Shown piece by piece: positions 14,417-22,586 of a stretch of DNA of 45,496 bases. This DNA is from a virus. The stretch is taken from positions 1 to 45,496 of IMG/VR virus record IMGVR_UViG_3300009320_000030; one strand, written 5' to 3'. The first letter of the stretch is position 1, and each line of letters begins with the position of its first letter. The notes beneath the pieces are model-generated. The model saw nothing but the letters and a program-made list of their open reading frames with translations. It searched no databases and had not been told where the DNA came from. The translations under genes and the position numbers were made by a program.

Positions 14417-14697
14417 AAGTGATAAAGATTATCGGGGTGAATTCCTGGAAGACTGACAGTGCGGTAGTTTGATGGTATCCTGCGTGAATTCCGAAATAAT
14501 TCTTTGAGTACAATAGTTACATATAACAGTTGCATTTACAATAGCCCTGATCGAATTCTATCAAGTGCCGAGTGGAGGGACTGGCGGAGCGAGCGGAAGA
14601 ATCCGACTTGCGGAAAATTCTGCAACGAGCGGAGCATTATGCTTCCGGAGCGAGGCACATATAGAATTTTGAATTGGTAAAATTCCGGCGAGGCGAA

Positions 14698-15187
14698 GGA
14701 ACTTGAGAAAACCCGGAGGGCTTGATTCTTCTGAGCGACAGCGAAGAAGAATTTTTCTTATGTTCCGAGCGAAGCTTTGGGAAAAGGCGGAAATTTCGAG
14801 CAACGGCTTGATGAAAACCCCTCGCAGGGGCTTGGTCTTGCATCAGCAAGACTTTTCATTATGCCGTTGCTGGTATAGCGAGAATTCTGGTATGGCAAAG
14901 ATTCAGCGGAGCAACGACGTAGGAAAAATCCAGAAGGGGCTTGCTTTCCGAGTGGAGAGAGCGAACGAAGAGAGCGAACGGAGGGAGAGAAAGTTTTTGC
15001 TATGTCGCTGCGGAGCTTGGTGGAATTCGCTCGCACAGGGAAGTTTAATTAACCCGAACAGAGTGAGGGCTTGGTCTTCGGAGAAGACTTAATTAATCTT
15101 GCCTGAGCGAGTTGCGGCTGGAATTCCGGCGAGCGGAGGCTGAGAAATCAACCCGAAGGGCTTGTATTGCGAAGCAATACTTGATTT
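14698..15187 (+). ncRNA. Array of five three-way-junction structures
   Basis: Each unit has an outer helix, a small internal loop, a closing helix, hairpin 1 of form CCC-loop-GGG, the single strand CTTG, hairpin 2, then the closing helix partner. Unit A 14698-14766: GAGAAAA/TTTTCTT, CCC-GGA-GGG, ATTCTTCT/AGAAGAAT. Unit B 14800-14870: GCAACGGC/GCCGTTGC, ATGAAAA/TTTTCAT, CCCC/GGGG, GTCTTGC/GCAAGAC. Unit C 14911-15011: GCAACGAC/GTCGCTGC, hairpin 2 with a long apical loop. Unit D 15030-15111: CTCGC/GCGAG, TTAATTAA palindrome arms, GTCTTC/GAAGAC. Unit E 15145-15187: AAATCAA/TTGATTT, CCC-GAA-GGG, GTATTGC/GCAATAC. Stems differ in sequence but pair, so structure is selected. RNA or single-stranded/cruciform DNA is possible; strand of action is unknown. 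Confidence 0.75.
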
Positions 15188-15210
15188 TTGAGTCGAAGCG
15201 AGCCGAGATC

Positions 15211-15259
15211 GACTTGCTCTCCAAGAGCAAGTCGCCCCCCAAAAGTAGTGCCTAACTTT
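15211..15259. repeat. GACTTGCTC hairpin plus 15-nt repeat (island 2)
   Basis: CGACTTGCTC-TCCAA-GAGCAAGTCG followed after a C-run by the 15-nt repeat (15245-15259). The same pair occurs in islands 1 and 3. Confidence 0.65.
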
Positions 15260-15281
15260 GTATAACAGATGTTATACTGAC

Positions 15282-15440
15282 TCATTTCTCTAAAGTCTGA
15301 ATAACCGGAGCTGGAACTGAAGACTCCCGAACCGTCTGAATGACAGGAGTCGGGACAGAAGACAATCTAACCTCCTGGATTACCGGCTTTGGTGGTGTGG
15401 CCAGCGGTGGCCAGAATTTAACCTTGATTTTCTTAGGCAT
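15282..15440 (-). CDS. Small proline-rich repeat protein (52 aa)
   Basis: Start at ATG 15440, which follows the stop of the giant surface gene (TAAAATG). After a basic N-terminus MPKKIKVKFWPPL it has three tandem units of about 13 residues, each centred on P-x-PVIQ-x(V/L). The repeats are also visible in the DNA. Last gene of the structural transcript; possibly a minor tail or attachment component. Confidence 0.6.
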   Translation of the reverse strand: MPKKIKVKFWPPLATPPKPVIQEVRLSSVPTPVIQTVRESSVPAPVIQTLEK

Positions 15441-15441
15441 T

Positions 15442-18400
15442 TTAGTCCCAGCTCCAGAAGTCCAGCCAGACTTCGTATTCTGATGGGAGAGAGGGAGGAT
15501 TGAAATAATCAGCCCAGCACCATAGCATGTGCGTTGTTCCATTAAGGAATTTTGTGTAAAATGACTGGTAAGATGTCGTGATATTCGTGGAATTCTGAAC
15601 CGATGAATCATTCGAGCATTTGAGATCCACCTTCTGGATCGTTGAATTGACCCTGATCATTAAGTCTGCGATGCTAGTGTTGTTGTTCGTAACATTAAGA
15701 ACACCTATCGATGAATTCTGCTTCCAAGCTGAGACATTCTTTTCTGATCTATGCCTTGGGAAGAAATAGAAATAAGGAATTCCATCAGATAATTCTGCTA
15801 CAGGATCGAAGTGTTTTAGTTGGAATGAGTTGTTGATCAAACAGAAAGTGACATTACCACCTGAATCCGATTCGAAATTCAAGGTGATAGTCTTGTTTCC
15901 TTGAGTTCCACTTAGATTGTTTTCTAGCTTTGATGAAATTTCCAGATTTTCTGTGTAGTTAAGATATGATGAATTCCAATCGAAAAAGGAATTTAGCGTT
16001 ATATTGTGTGGGTAAGAGGTGTAGTTTACATGGAGGAGAATGTTAGAGATACTATATGTGTTTCCACATGGGATGGATCCACAATCTTCTGTGTCTCTTA
16101 AAATCCATCCCGGGAATCCTGAAGCAGCCCATTCTTCGTACAGATCTCCTGAAATTGAAAAGCAGGCCGAGGTCGTCGGGCTTGCACAATCATTATCATA
16201 AAATGCTACTGAATCTAGAGATGTGGAGTTGTAATCGCCTCCTTGGGAATCCCAGGTGTTTTGGGTGTCATTATTAGTCCAATTTACCGAAGCGTTAAAT
16301 GATTTAAGAAGTAGATATAATGTCATTGCTCTGGAATCACATCCTGGACCCGCATCATAATCCAGCGACGTGTCCATGCAAAGCTTGACTTCCGTTACGT
16401 TCCAAGTAGGGAGATGAAACAGATCGTTGAAATCCAGGAAGATACGATAAACTTCATTGTAATTTGAAGCCCATCTCTTTTGACCTAGATCAATCGCTCC
16501 TGTGCAGTCAGTTGATGTTGAATTGCTTTCGTAATTCCAGTAGACCGAGCAGGCGATATCTGGCGCGTTTGCAGGAATCGAAACTTTAGCTTCACTGCCT
16601 GTTAGATTCAATGAAGCAGAGATATTGAAAGCATTATCTGGAATTTTGATATGATGGTTGGAATCTGTTCCTCCGCTATGATCAAAAGAAACTGTATTGC
16701 AGAGAGCGTCATTAGCGAATTTGAAATGATTGATAGAGGAGTTCACATTGGTTGAATTCTCATTGCCCAATAAATCAATGCAAGAAATGTTAAAACTATG
16801 CTCACCTGAATCTAAGGGTCTTGCATGGAACTCATCATCGTTGTAAGAAGTAATCCCCTTTCCGAGTAAAGTGTTACTTCCGCCATCGATTGAGACTGAG
16901 CAGTTAGCAATTTCATTAAGAGTGAACGAGATGACTGGTGTCCTGTCCCAAACGTACTGATCTGCTGTCGGATGGGTGAGAGTAATGGAAGGACCCGTTG
17001 AGTCGATAGTGAAATTCCTGGTTTCTGTCCAGTTTATATTCCCAGCGTTGTCCCAGCACGTAACGTTCCAAAAATAAATTCCATCTCCGAATGATTTTGT
17101 GAGAGTTTTATGAGTTCCATTATTTACAGTTGTGGTAACGTTAACAATGGAGTTAATGGTTAAATTGCAGTCCAACACCGTATCCATGTTATCGATGACC
17201 GTCCAGTTGAAAGTTTGAGAAGTCTGAGTCGTTTCAAGTCCATCTTCTGGTGCAAAAAGAATAGTTTCAGGCTCAATTAGATCTACGTAAAAAGACCAAG
17301 CTGAGGACAAACTCGAATTATCTTCTCCATCCCCTACTTGAATCTGCCATGTGTGCGATCCCTGAGAGAATGAAAGAGTTGTATAATTGTTAGCTGTTGT
17401 TGAATTATAGCTTCCATCGATGTACCAATGATAATTAATGGGATCTTCGTCTGGGTCAGAAGCAGTTGCCCAGAGCGTTATGGAGGATCCATTGTGCCAG
17501 GAAGAATCTGCTGGAGCAACCAGGATGTAGCTAGGAGCCATATTGCTTACGTTTTTCCGGGTGGAATTCCAATAGCTCCAACTGGTTCCATCCCAAGCCC
17601 TCACGGATATGTTGATAATCTGATTTTTAGTGTAGTTACCTGATCCTAATTCAGGAATTCCAATCGTTGAGCCGTTTTGCACTCCCGTAAGATTGCCGTA
17701 ACTCTTGATAACTCCATCAACTCTCCAAAAGTATTCTACTTGGAGTGTTGTATTTTCAGTATCTGTCGGAATGGTAGAGGCGTTTGTGTTGTTAATGGTA
17801 AAAATTACTGTGGGATAAATTATTGGTTGTGAAATGGTTGGTGCAGTAGGTAAAGTTTCCTCTGCTCCCAAATCTCCAAATCCTGTTGTACCTATTGCAT
17901 TCTGATAAGTCTGATTAATCTCATCAGAAGCCAGTGATTTGTTCAGAATCCATACCCCATCTAATGAGGCATTGATGTGAGCTACAAAGGAGGTTCCGCT
18001 AGCACGCCCGCCAGCAAGTAAAACAGTTCTATAGGTGTCAGGGCTATATATACCTGTATTACAGACTGTAGGATCTCCGCTTGTGTTTCCATCAAGATAC
18101 CCTTGAGTGTGCGTTCCATTGTTTCTGCAAGCATAGTGATGTACTCCCGTCGGTAGACTTGCCGTATTCTGGATACAAGTGGGACCAGCACCCTCATAGT
18201 ACTGGCATCTTATTGTGCCGGTATCTGGTCTTATCATGTGGAAAAAGTGGTTGGTATCTCCCCACCCAAGAAGCTGTGTAGTCTGTGCTGTGTGGCTTAG
18301 ATTATACCAAAAAGCGAAAGTGAAATTCAGAAATCCTTTAGGGTCAGATTCAGTAAGTATGGTCTGGTTTATTGTTGGCTGTTGGGTTGAAAATCCAGCG

Positions 18401-19569
18401 CCATATCCTATTTTCACATCCTCAAAGGATATGTTTTTTTCCACAAATGTACTCGTCCCCTCGAAATGAGTTCCATTGATTGCATTACCCTCTGACGAAT
18501 TTATTGTAGACCCCGACCCTTCGCCCAAATGCCAGACTGCCTCTTCTGAATTCCCAGTAAGAATGTCATTCCAAACTTGTGTGGGATTATAACTTGTCCC
18601 ATTTCCGAGTTCGACCTCCATAGGTAGCTGATCTGTATCATTGGCAACCACATAGTCAGTGAAATTATTATAATATAGAGCAGATCCAGTCCCAGAGCAG
18701 TAAGTCCAGACTATTTGCTGACCTCCTTCTGCAGATATTGAAAAACCGACCGAACCATTGATGACAAGAGGGAATTTATCCGACATTGAAGAGCAATTAA
18801 TTGCTCTCCTGTGGTCATAAGAATCCCACCATGTTGTTCCTTCCCAATCGTCCCCCGCCATAAATGAGATTCTACCTGAAGAGGGCTTCTCACCTCGCCG
18901 ACTTTCCTCCCAACTCGGAGCTTTGAAGCACGCTTGGATTTTTTTATCCTCATCAAGATCAAATAAATTTGTGTATCCAACTACTTCCATTTCTCGCGCC
19001 TTTGCAGGGAGCTTAGTTCTCTTCTCCTCAATGAATGACGGCTTAGATTTTGAATCCTTGTAGTAGAAATTCTTTGAAAGAAGTGTATAGGTTGTGATAG
19101 TTTTGTTCCTTGTAACAGTTTTGTAGGTTATGTTATAGTGAATATCTGTTTTATTGCATCTGTATGTTGTGTTTGTAATATCCTGACAATTCGTTTCATA
19201 AGTAAAGTTATATGGAATTTTCTTGTCTACTGTGCTTTCATTATAGAATTCTATCTCTTCATCAACCACTTGTATCTTAGTAAGCTCTAAATCTCTTGAA
19301 TATAGAGGTGAGAAGAATCTATTGATGCCCTTCCTTACTGTTCTCTCTATGCAGAATTCAGTTCCAGGAGCCACACGAATCGTTTCATTTCTCTTGTCGA
19401 GAATGATTTGCCCGGCGCTCTGAATCTCAATATGGTCAAGGATCACTGTCGATGTTAGCGCGAGAGCTGATGCTGCAATGGCGTAGCTAATTTTCTTTTT
19501 TCTATCTGCCTTTGACAAGACCACTATCAGCAGTCCAATTCCCAATAAAAGTAGAATGTAAGGAATCAT
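15442..19569 (-). CDS. Giant surface/adhesion protein, LamG/DUF2341-like (1375 aa)
   Basis: N-terminus has two hydrophobic segments (residues 2-19, LLLLGIGLLIVVL, and about 29-46), then a soluble body. Residues about 235-330 (DDWEGTTWWDSYDHRR... to NGTSYNPTQVWND) match the DUF2341-like layout; 345-570 a LamG-like jelly roll (EAVWHLGEGSGST, GTTGFGDLGAEE); 580-970 Ig/Fn3-type repeats (PSYILVAPADSSWHNGSSI, WNVTCWDNAGNINWTE). Asn-X-Ser/Thr sequons are abundant throughout, as in archaeal glycoproteins. Such proteins belong to archaeal cell surfaces or viral receptor-binding structures. Placement after the head/connector genes favours a host-attachment role. Confidence 0.7.
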   Translation of the reverse strand: MIPYILLLLGIGLLIVVLSKADRKKKISYAIAASALALTSTVILDHIEIQSAGQIILDKRNETIRVAPGTEFCIERTVRKGINRFFSPLYSRDLELTKIQVVDEEIEFYNESTVDKKIPYNFTYETNCQDITNTTYRCNKTDIHYNITYKTVTRNKTITTYTLLSKNFYYKDSKSKPSFIEEKRTKLPAKAREMEVVGYTNLFDLDEDKKIQACFKAPSWEESRRGEKPSSGRISFMAGDDWEGTTWWDSYDHRRAINCSSMSDKFPLVINGSVGFSISAEGGQQIVWTYCSGTGSALYYNNFTDYVVANDTDQLPMEVELGNGTSYNPTQVWNDILTGNSEEAVWHLGEGSGSTINSSEGNAINGTHFEGTSTFVEKNISFEDVKIGYGAGFSTQQPTINQTILTESDPKGFLNFTFAFWYNLSHTAQTTQLLGWGDTNHFFHMIRPDTGTIRCQYYEGAGPTCIQNTASLPTGVHHYACRNNGTHTQGYLDGNTSGDPTVCNTGIYSPDTYRTVLLAGGRASGTSFVAHINASLDGVWILNKSLASDEINQTYQNAIGTTGFGDLGAEETLPTAPTISQPIIYPTVIFTINNTNASTIPTDTENTTLQVEYFWRVDGVIKSYGNLTGVQNGSTIGIPELGSGNYTKNQIINISVRAWDGTSWSYWNSTRKNVSNMAPSYILVAPADSSWHNGSSITLWATASDPDEDPINYHWYIDGSYNSTTANNYTTLSFSQGSHTWQIQVGDGEDNSSLSSAWSFYVDLIEPETILFAPEDGLETTQTSQTFNWTVIDNMDTVLDCNLTINSIVNVTTTVNNGTHKTLTKSFGDGIYFWNVTCWDNAGNINWTETRNFTIDSTGPSITLTHPTADQYVWDRTPVISFTLNEIANCSVSIDGGSNTLLGKGITSYNDDEFHARPLDSGEHSFNISCIDLLGNENSTNVNSSINHFKFANDALCNTVSFDHSGGTDSNHHIKIPDNAFNISASLNLTGSEAKVSIPANAPDIACSVYWNYESNSTSTDCTGAIDLGQKRWASNYNEVYRIFLDFNDLFHLPTWNVTEVKLCMDTSLDYDAGPGCDSRAMTLYLLLKSFNASVNWTNNDTQNTWDSQGGDYNSTSLDSVAFYDNDCASPTTSACFSISGDLYEEWAASGFPGWILRDTEDCGSIPCGNTYSISNILLHVNYTSYPHNITLNSFFDWNSSYLNYTENLEISSKLENNLSGTQGNKTITLNFESDSGGNVTFCLINNSFQLKHFDPVAELSDGIPYFYFFPRHRSEKNVSAWKQNSSIGVLNVTNNNTSIADLMIRVNSTIQKVDLKCSNDSSVQNSTNITTSYQSFYTKFLNGTTHMLWCWADYFNPPSLPSEYEVWLDFWSWD

Positions 19570-19688
19570 TATCTTAATGATATTGAAAATTTAATTTTAG
19601 CCTTCTTTCTTGTCTCTTCCAGCTCTTCTGTTGGAGCTTCTTCCCAGATGTACTTTTCTGCCTGATCAAATTTAATTTTAGCCTTCAT
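19569..19688 (-). CDS. Small basic/acidic repeat protein (39 aa)
   Basis: ATG at 19688; TAA overlaps the ATG of the giant surface gene (TAATG). The product carries KAKIKF twice, at residues 2-7 and 29-34, around an acidic middle (WEEAPTEELEE). The repeat is also exact in part at DNA level. Translation coupling to the surface gene is likely. Function unknown. Confidence 0.5.
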   Translation of the reverse strand: MKAKIKFDQAEKYIWEEAPTEELEETRKKAKIKFSISLR

Positions 19689-19694
19689 TTCTTT

Positions 19695-20111
19695 TCATTT
19701 CATAGATTCCAGAAGCCCCGTAAACGCCCAGATAAAATTAGCCGTGCTAGTAGAATTGTTCTTGAATGAAGCAGCGAACCACTGACCTGCTTGTAGTTCA
19801 TAACCTAACGGCCAGTAGAATTTTAATGTTCTCAAGAAATGACCTCCATCGAAGACCCAGTATGTGTCGATTATTTTCTGCAGGATAAGGGTCTTCTGAA
19901 GCCAGTTGGCCTGATCATCTGAGACACACCCAGCGAATATTAATAGTCTTTTCCCTGTAGGAACCTGGTACATATCTGTCGTTAAATTATATCCTGGCGG
20001 CACATCTTGCGAATCGCTATACCTCCACCTCTCCTGATCGGGACCTAGGGTTGGCTGTGCTATTTCTCTAACTTTGATCCCTGCCTCTGGTTTGAATTCC
20101 GGAAGTTCCAT
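19695..20111 (-). CDS. Putative virion structural protein (138 aa)
   Basis: Beta-rich sequence: GYNLTTDMYQVPTGKRLLIF, QANWLQKTLILQ, GYELQAGQWFAASFKNNS. The PTGKRLLI...GQWF pattern resembles jelly-roll decoration or tail-tip domains. It sits between connector-type genes and the surface protein. The start ATG lies two bases after the upstream stop. Confidence 0.55.
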   Translation of the reverse strand: MELPEFKPEAGIKVREIAQPTLGPDQERWRYSDSQDVPPGYNLTTDMYQVPTGKRLLIFAGCVSDDQANWLQKTLILQKIIDTYWVFDGGHFLRTLKFYWPLGYELQAGQWFAASFKNNSTSTANFIWAFTGLLESMK

Positions 20112-20112
20112 T

Positions 20113-20733
20113 TTAAAGCCCTTTGAGGTACTCGATGTACCTCTGATCTGAAAGCAAACTTAATATCGTACTGATATCGTTCTTTATGGCCTCCAAAAGG
20201 AGAGAACCTACACTGCTACCTAACTGATTCACGACATCATCTTCCAGGCAGTAGGTTACTGCCAGTTTTGTGCAAAGAGTTCTGATTACACCGAGTTTGG
20301 TTGTGTCGAAGCTGCCCTTAAGAGAATCCTTGATGAATGAATCAATGAATGATTCGGCATCCAGGATCGCTTTTCCGATCTCGGGGTCTGTTATGCTCGG
20401 AGTTACTGACTTGACCTGGGATTTGACCAGTGCTATTGTCGTGTACGTCAGCCTTGAATACTCGACCTCTTTCGCCTCTGAGAACGGCCCCTGGGTTGCT
20501 GCAGTATTCTGGAACCTTAGTTTATACCAATCCGTTGCGGAACCTGTCGTGTCATCATACTGAGTGACCCAGTTGCTGTCGCCATCCTTGGCATCAATGG
20601 TCTCAATCAGTGAGTAGGTTCCAGATTCAGTAGTTGATCGATGGATCTCAACTTTATGCACGTCCTCTCCCGAGCCTGGCTCATCCCATGTTATTAGTAC
20701 CATCTTTCTTTGAAATTCCGTATTGTTCACCAA
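20113..20733 (-). CDS. Fn3-like plus connector-like protein (206 aa)
   Basis: Residues about 8-95 follow a fibronectin-III pattern: LITWDEPGSGEDVHKVEIHR, YSLIETID, DWYKLRFQN. Residues 95-206 (YTTIALVKSQVKSVTPSITD, then a helical bundle to YIEYLKGL) resemble the head-tail connector/adaptor family, whose first helix also starts at a Y-x-T motif as in the 211-residue gene at 21835. Overlaps the protease gene by 53 bases in another frame. Confidence 0.55.
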   Translation of the reverse strand: MVNNTEFQRKMVLITWDEPGSGEDVHKVEIHRSTTESGTYSLIETIDAKDGDSNWVTQYDDTTGSATDWYKLRFQNTAATQGPFSEAKEVEYSRLTYTTIALVKSQVKSVTPSITDPEIGKAILDAESFIDSFIKDSLKGSFDTTKLGVIRTLCTKLAVTYCLEDDVVNQLGSSVGSLLLEAIKNDISTILSLLSDQRYIEYLKGL

Positions 20734-21838
20734 TGAAGATCGCAGCTAGACCCAGGATTATGAGGGCTATTCCTATCAGCATCAAGTCTAATGAATCAGC
20801 CTTCGTGATGATATAGCAACCCAGGGCAAACAAGAACAGGCCCCCGCCCCGCAGACTCCAGTCATCAGGAGGTTCCGGGGGCTCTGGTCCCGGCTCTGGA
20901 GGTTCTTCTCCTCCGCCTGTGAAATCTTCCCACCAGTCTTTTGTTACTAGAGTCTTACCGTAGGCCCATGCCTGATGGAACGGAATGGCCACTGTAACGC
21001 TCGGTGAACCGGCGAAATTCAGATGGCTATGGAATCTCCCATCATCGGTTACTATCCCGGTACCGCTTGTCCCTGCCTGGCTCATTCTTTCAAATAGATC
21101 GACTCCGGAGAATGTCGTGGGAGAACCATTATAATTCACTCTGACTGTTGCGTTTTTGTAGGTTAGCTTGCCTTTTCCTGTGAATTTCCAGCTTACAAGC
21201 CTTCCATACTCGCCTTCCTGCAATTCTTTAATGCCTTCGGGAATTCCAATCCCTGGGATTGTTGGATCGGCATCCTTGATATTGTAAAATTCAAATCCTG
21301 CGCTGTCTCTTGTATTATAGCCTCCGGCATTGATCTTTGTTCCGTATGCTAATTTCCCCAATACGTTATTATCGACATCTGAACTGTGTGCGATGCCTGG
21401 TTGAATTATCTCTCTGCTATTTTGATTAATATCAGCATGACAGTTTTCAAACAGAACATGAGAATTGCTGCCACCATAGAATTTGTTCTGGAAGGGATCA
21501 TCTCTAAATGTGGGACCCAGTGATCCGGTTCCTCTACCTGCCTTATTACCGATGCTGGATCCAAGTTTGACCGGCCTGAGTCTGGCTGTTAAATCTGTCT
21601 CAGCGACCATCTCCCCAGTTTCTATGACATCGGTTCGGTATGTGCTGATTTTTTTGGGGATGACCTGTGATTTTCGTAGTTGATCTTCTGGTAGTTTCTT
21701 CCTGACGAAAATTGTTAAGACCTCATCAGGAGTTCGTTCTCCATTCTTCTGCTTACCGAGATAGTGTCCTACTACCCCCTGTCTCCGGAATATTTTTCTT
21801 CTTTCCTTTTTCAGGAGTTCTATTTCTGCCATTTTCAC
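20681..21838 (-). CDS. Membrane-anchored trypsin-like serine protease (385 aa)
   Basis: The order of motifs fits a chymotrypsin-fold protease: His in FYGGSNSHVLFEN (about residue 128), an Asp in AHSSDVDNNVLGKLAYG, and the nucleophile Ser in SQAGTSGTGIVTDDG (GTSG, about residue 260). A proline-rich linker (GGEEPPEPGPEPPEPP) leads to two hydrophobic segments at about 325-345 and 350-370. A protease in a virion module could process host surface or viral proteins. The substrate is unknown. It lies between the connector gene and the Fn3 protein, with a four-base overlap upstream. Confidence 0.7.
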   Translation of the reverse strand: MKMAEIELLKKERRKIFRRQGVVGHYLGKQKNGERTPDEVLTIFVRKKLPEDQLRKSQVIPKKISTYRTDVIETGEMVAETDLTARLRPVKLGSSIGNKAGRGTGSLGPTFRDDPFQNKFYGGSNSHVLFENCHADINQNSREIIQPGIAHSSDVDNNVLGKLAYGTKINAGGYNTRDSAGFEFYNIKDADPTIPGIGIPEGIKELQEGEYGRLVSWKFTGKGKLTYKNATVRVNYNGSPTTFSGVDLFERMSQAGTSGTGIVTDDGRFHSHLNFAGSPSVTVAIPFHQAWAYGKTLVTKDWWEDFTGGGEEPPEPGPEPPEPPDDWSLRGGGLFLFALGCYIITKADSLDLMLIGIALIILGLAAIFIGEQYGISKKDGTNNMG

Positions 21839-22470
21839 ACCGTCCGTTTATGTTCGACTCTTTTGAAGAGTGAACCTTGTTGAAGGTTAAGAATCTTCTG
21901 ACATACTTTTAGCCAGTCTGCTCCAACGACGTCTTCCCGGATTCCGCTTTTAATGGCCTGGAAATTTGGAGCGATTCCTGCAATTTTGCAGGAAGCGAGA
22001 TAAGCGAGAAAATAAGTTGATGCCAGAACCAAATCGTCATAATTCGTAGTGCCTAACTTTTTCCAGCGGTATATGCCATAGACCCCGGCCTCTGCCGTGG
22101 TTGAGGTCGGTGCTGTATTGACGAAAATGAGACCGTTGTTCGCTTCTACCGAGTCAACCGTTACGGCAGAGCCATAATCCAGGTTTTGCTGACCATACGT
22201 GTCTGTGTAAGTGGCAAAGTAGACCGTAACGTCATCCTTGTCGACGTCCTGATCAAAATCGGAATCGGCTATTGGTTTGTGCTTGACCTCGAATTCCTTA
22301 TTGGTTCCGTTTCTTGTGCCTGATAATTTCTCCATGTAGGCCTCTACAGTGACTGCTTGGACGATGGCCCTGTCTGCAAGAGGGATCATGGTGTTGACAT
22401 CAGCATCGCTAATACACTCCTTACTGAACGGAGTCAGGGACCTGAATAGCGCTAGGGTTGCATAGGCCAT
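21835..22470 (-). CDS. Head-tail connector-like protein carrying an internal KLGTT insert (211 aa)
   Basis: Begins MAYATLALFRSLTPFSKECI with an alpha-helical start typical of gp6/gp10-like connectors, then a beta insertion (NKEFEVKHKPIADSD to AEAGVYGIYRW) and a helical end (YFLAYLASCKIAG, WLKVCQKILNLQ). The 15-nt repeat at 22046-22060 adds KLGTT between the strand and the last helices, inside the folded protein. A GAGGTGA ribosome site precedes the ATG. Confidence 0.65.
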   Translation of the reverse strand: MAYATLALFRSLTPFSKECISDADVNTMIPLADRAIVQAVTVEAYMEKLSGTRNGTNKEFEVKHKPIADSDFDQDVDKDDVTVYFATYTDTYGQQNLDYGSAVTVDSVEANNGLIFVNTAPTSTTAEAGVYGIYRWKKLGTTNYDDLVLASTYFLAYLASCKIAGIAPNFQAIKSGIREDVVGADWLKVCQKILNLQQGSLFKRVEHKRTV

Positions 22471-22472
22471 TT

Positions 22473-22586
22473 TTAATTCACCTCATCTATCTTAATTGTG
22501 ATTGGGATCTTATATTCAGAATTCCACCACACCCCCGATACTGTCCCCGCTAAGAATAGCCCCAAGAACAGAATGATACTCCTCAT
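22473..22586 (-). CDS. Small secreted or membrane protein (37 aa)
   Basis: MRSIILFLGLFLAGTVSGVW is a signal-peptide or membrane segment, followed by a short tail YKIPITIKIDEVN. The ATG overlaps the stop of the LamG gene (ATGA), and its 3' end contains the ribosome site of the connector gene. Function unknown. Confidence 0.55.
   Translation of the reverse strand: MRSIILFLGLFLAGTVSGVWWNSEYKIPITIKIDEVN

Larger units (their letters stand above)
14080..15281. other. 1.2-kb structured non-coding island 2
   Basis: No credible gene: the minus-strand frames at 14076-14513, 14561-14803 and 14758-15036 translate hairpin arms and show no protein-like composition. The region contains the RHH promoter, two GAGTTTG hairpin elements, a nested stem (14259-14265 with 14361-14367, around GAAGATTTTT...AAAAATCTTC at 14291-14326), a more complex fold at 14561-14656 (GTGCC...GGCAC outer stem), the five-unit three-way-junction array and a hairpin-plus-repeat pair. 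Loops are rich in GAGCGA/GCGAAGC-like purine motifs. Confidence 0.7.

Noticed and set aside
14076-15092. Several frames of 70-145 residues in the structured island
   Set aside because: They run through hairpin arms and loops, have odd composition (FSPSNSLFPKSFSLRKS) and no ribosome sites.
15441-15611. N-terminal extension of the proline-rich repeat protein
   Set aside because: It overlaps the end of the giant surface gene; ATG 15440 directly follows that gene's stop.
22046-22060. KLGTT as a 2A-like ribosome-skipping peptide
   Set aside because: It lacks the NPGP signature and skipping is not known in archaea; it also occurs inside a single fold here.
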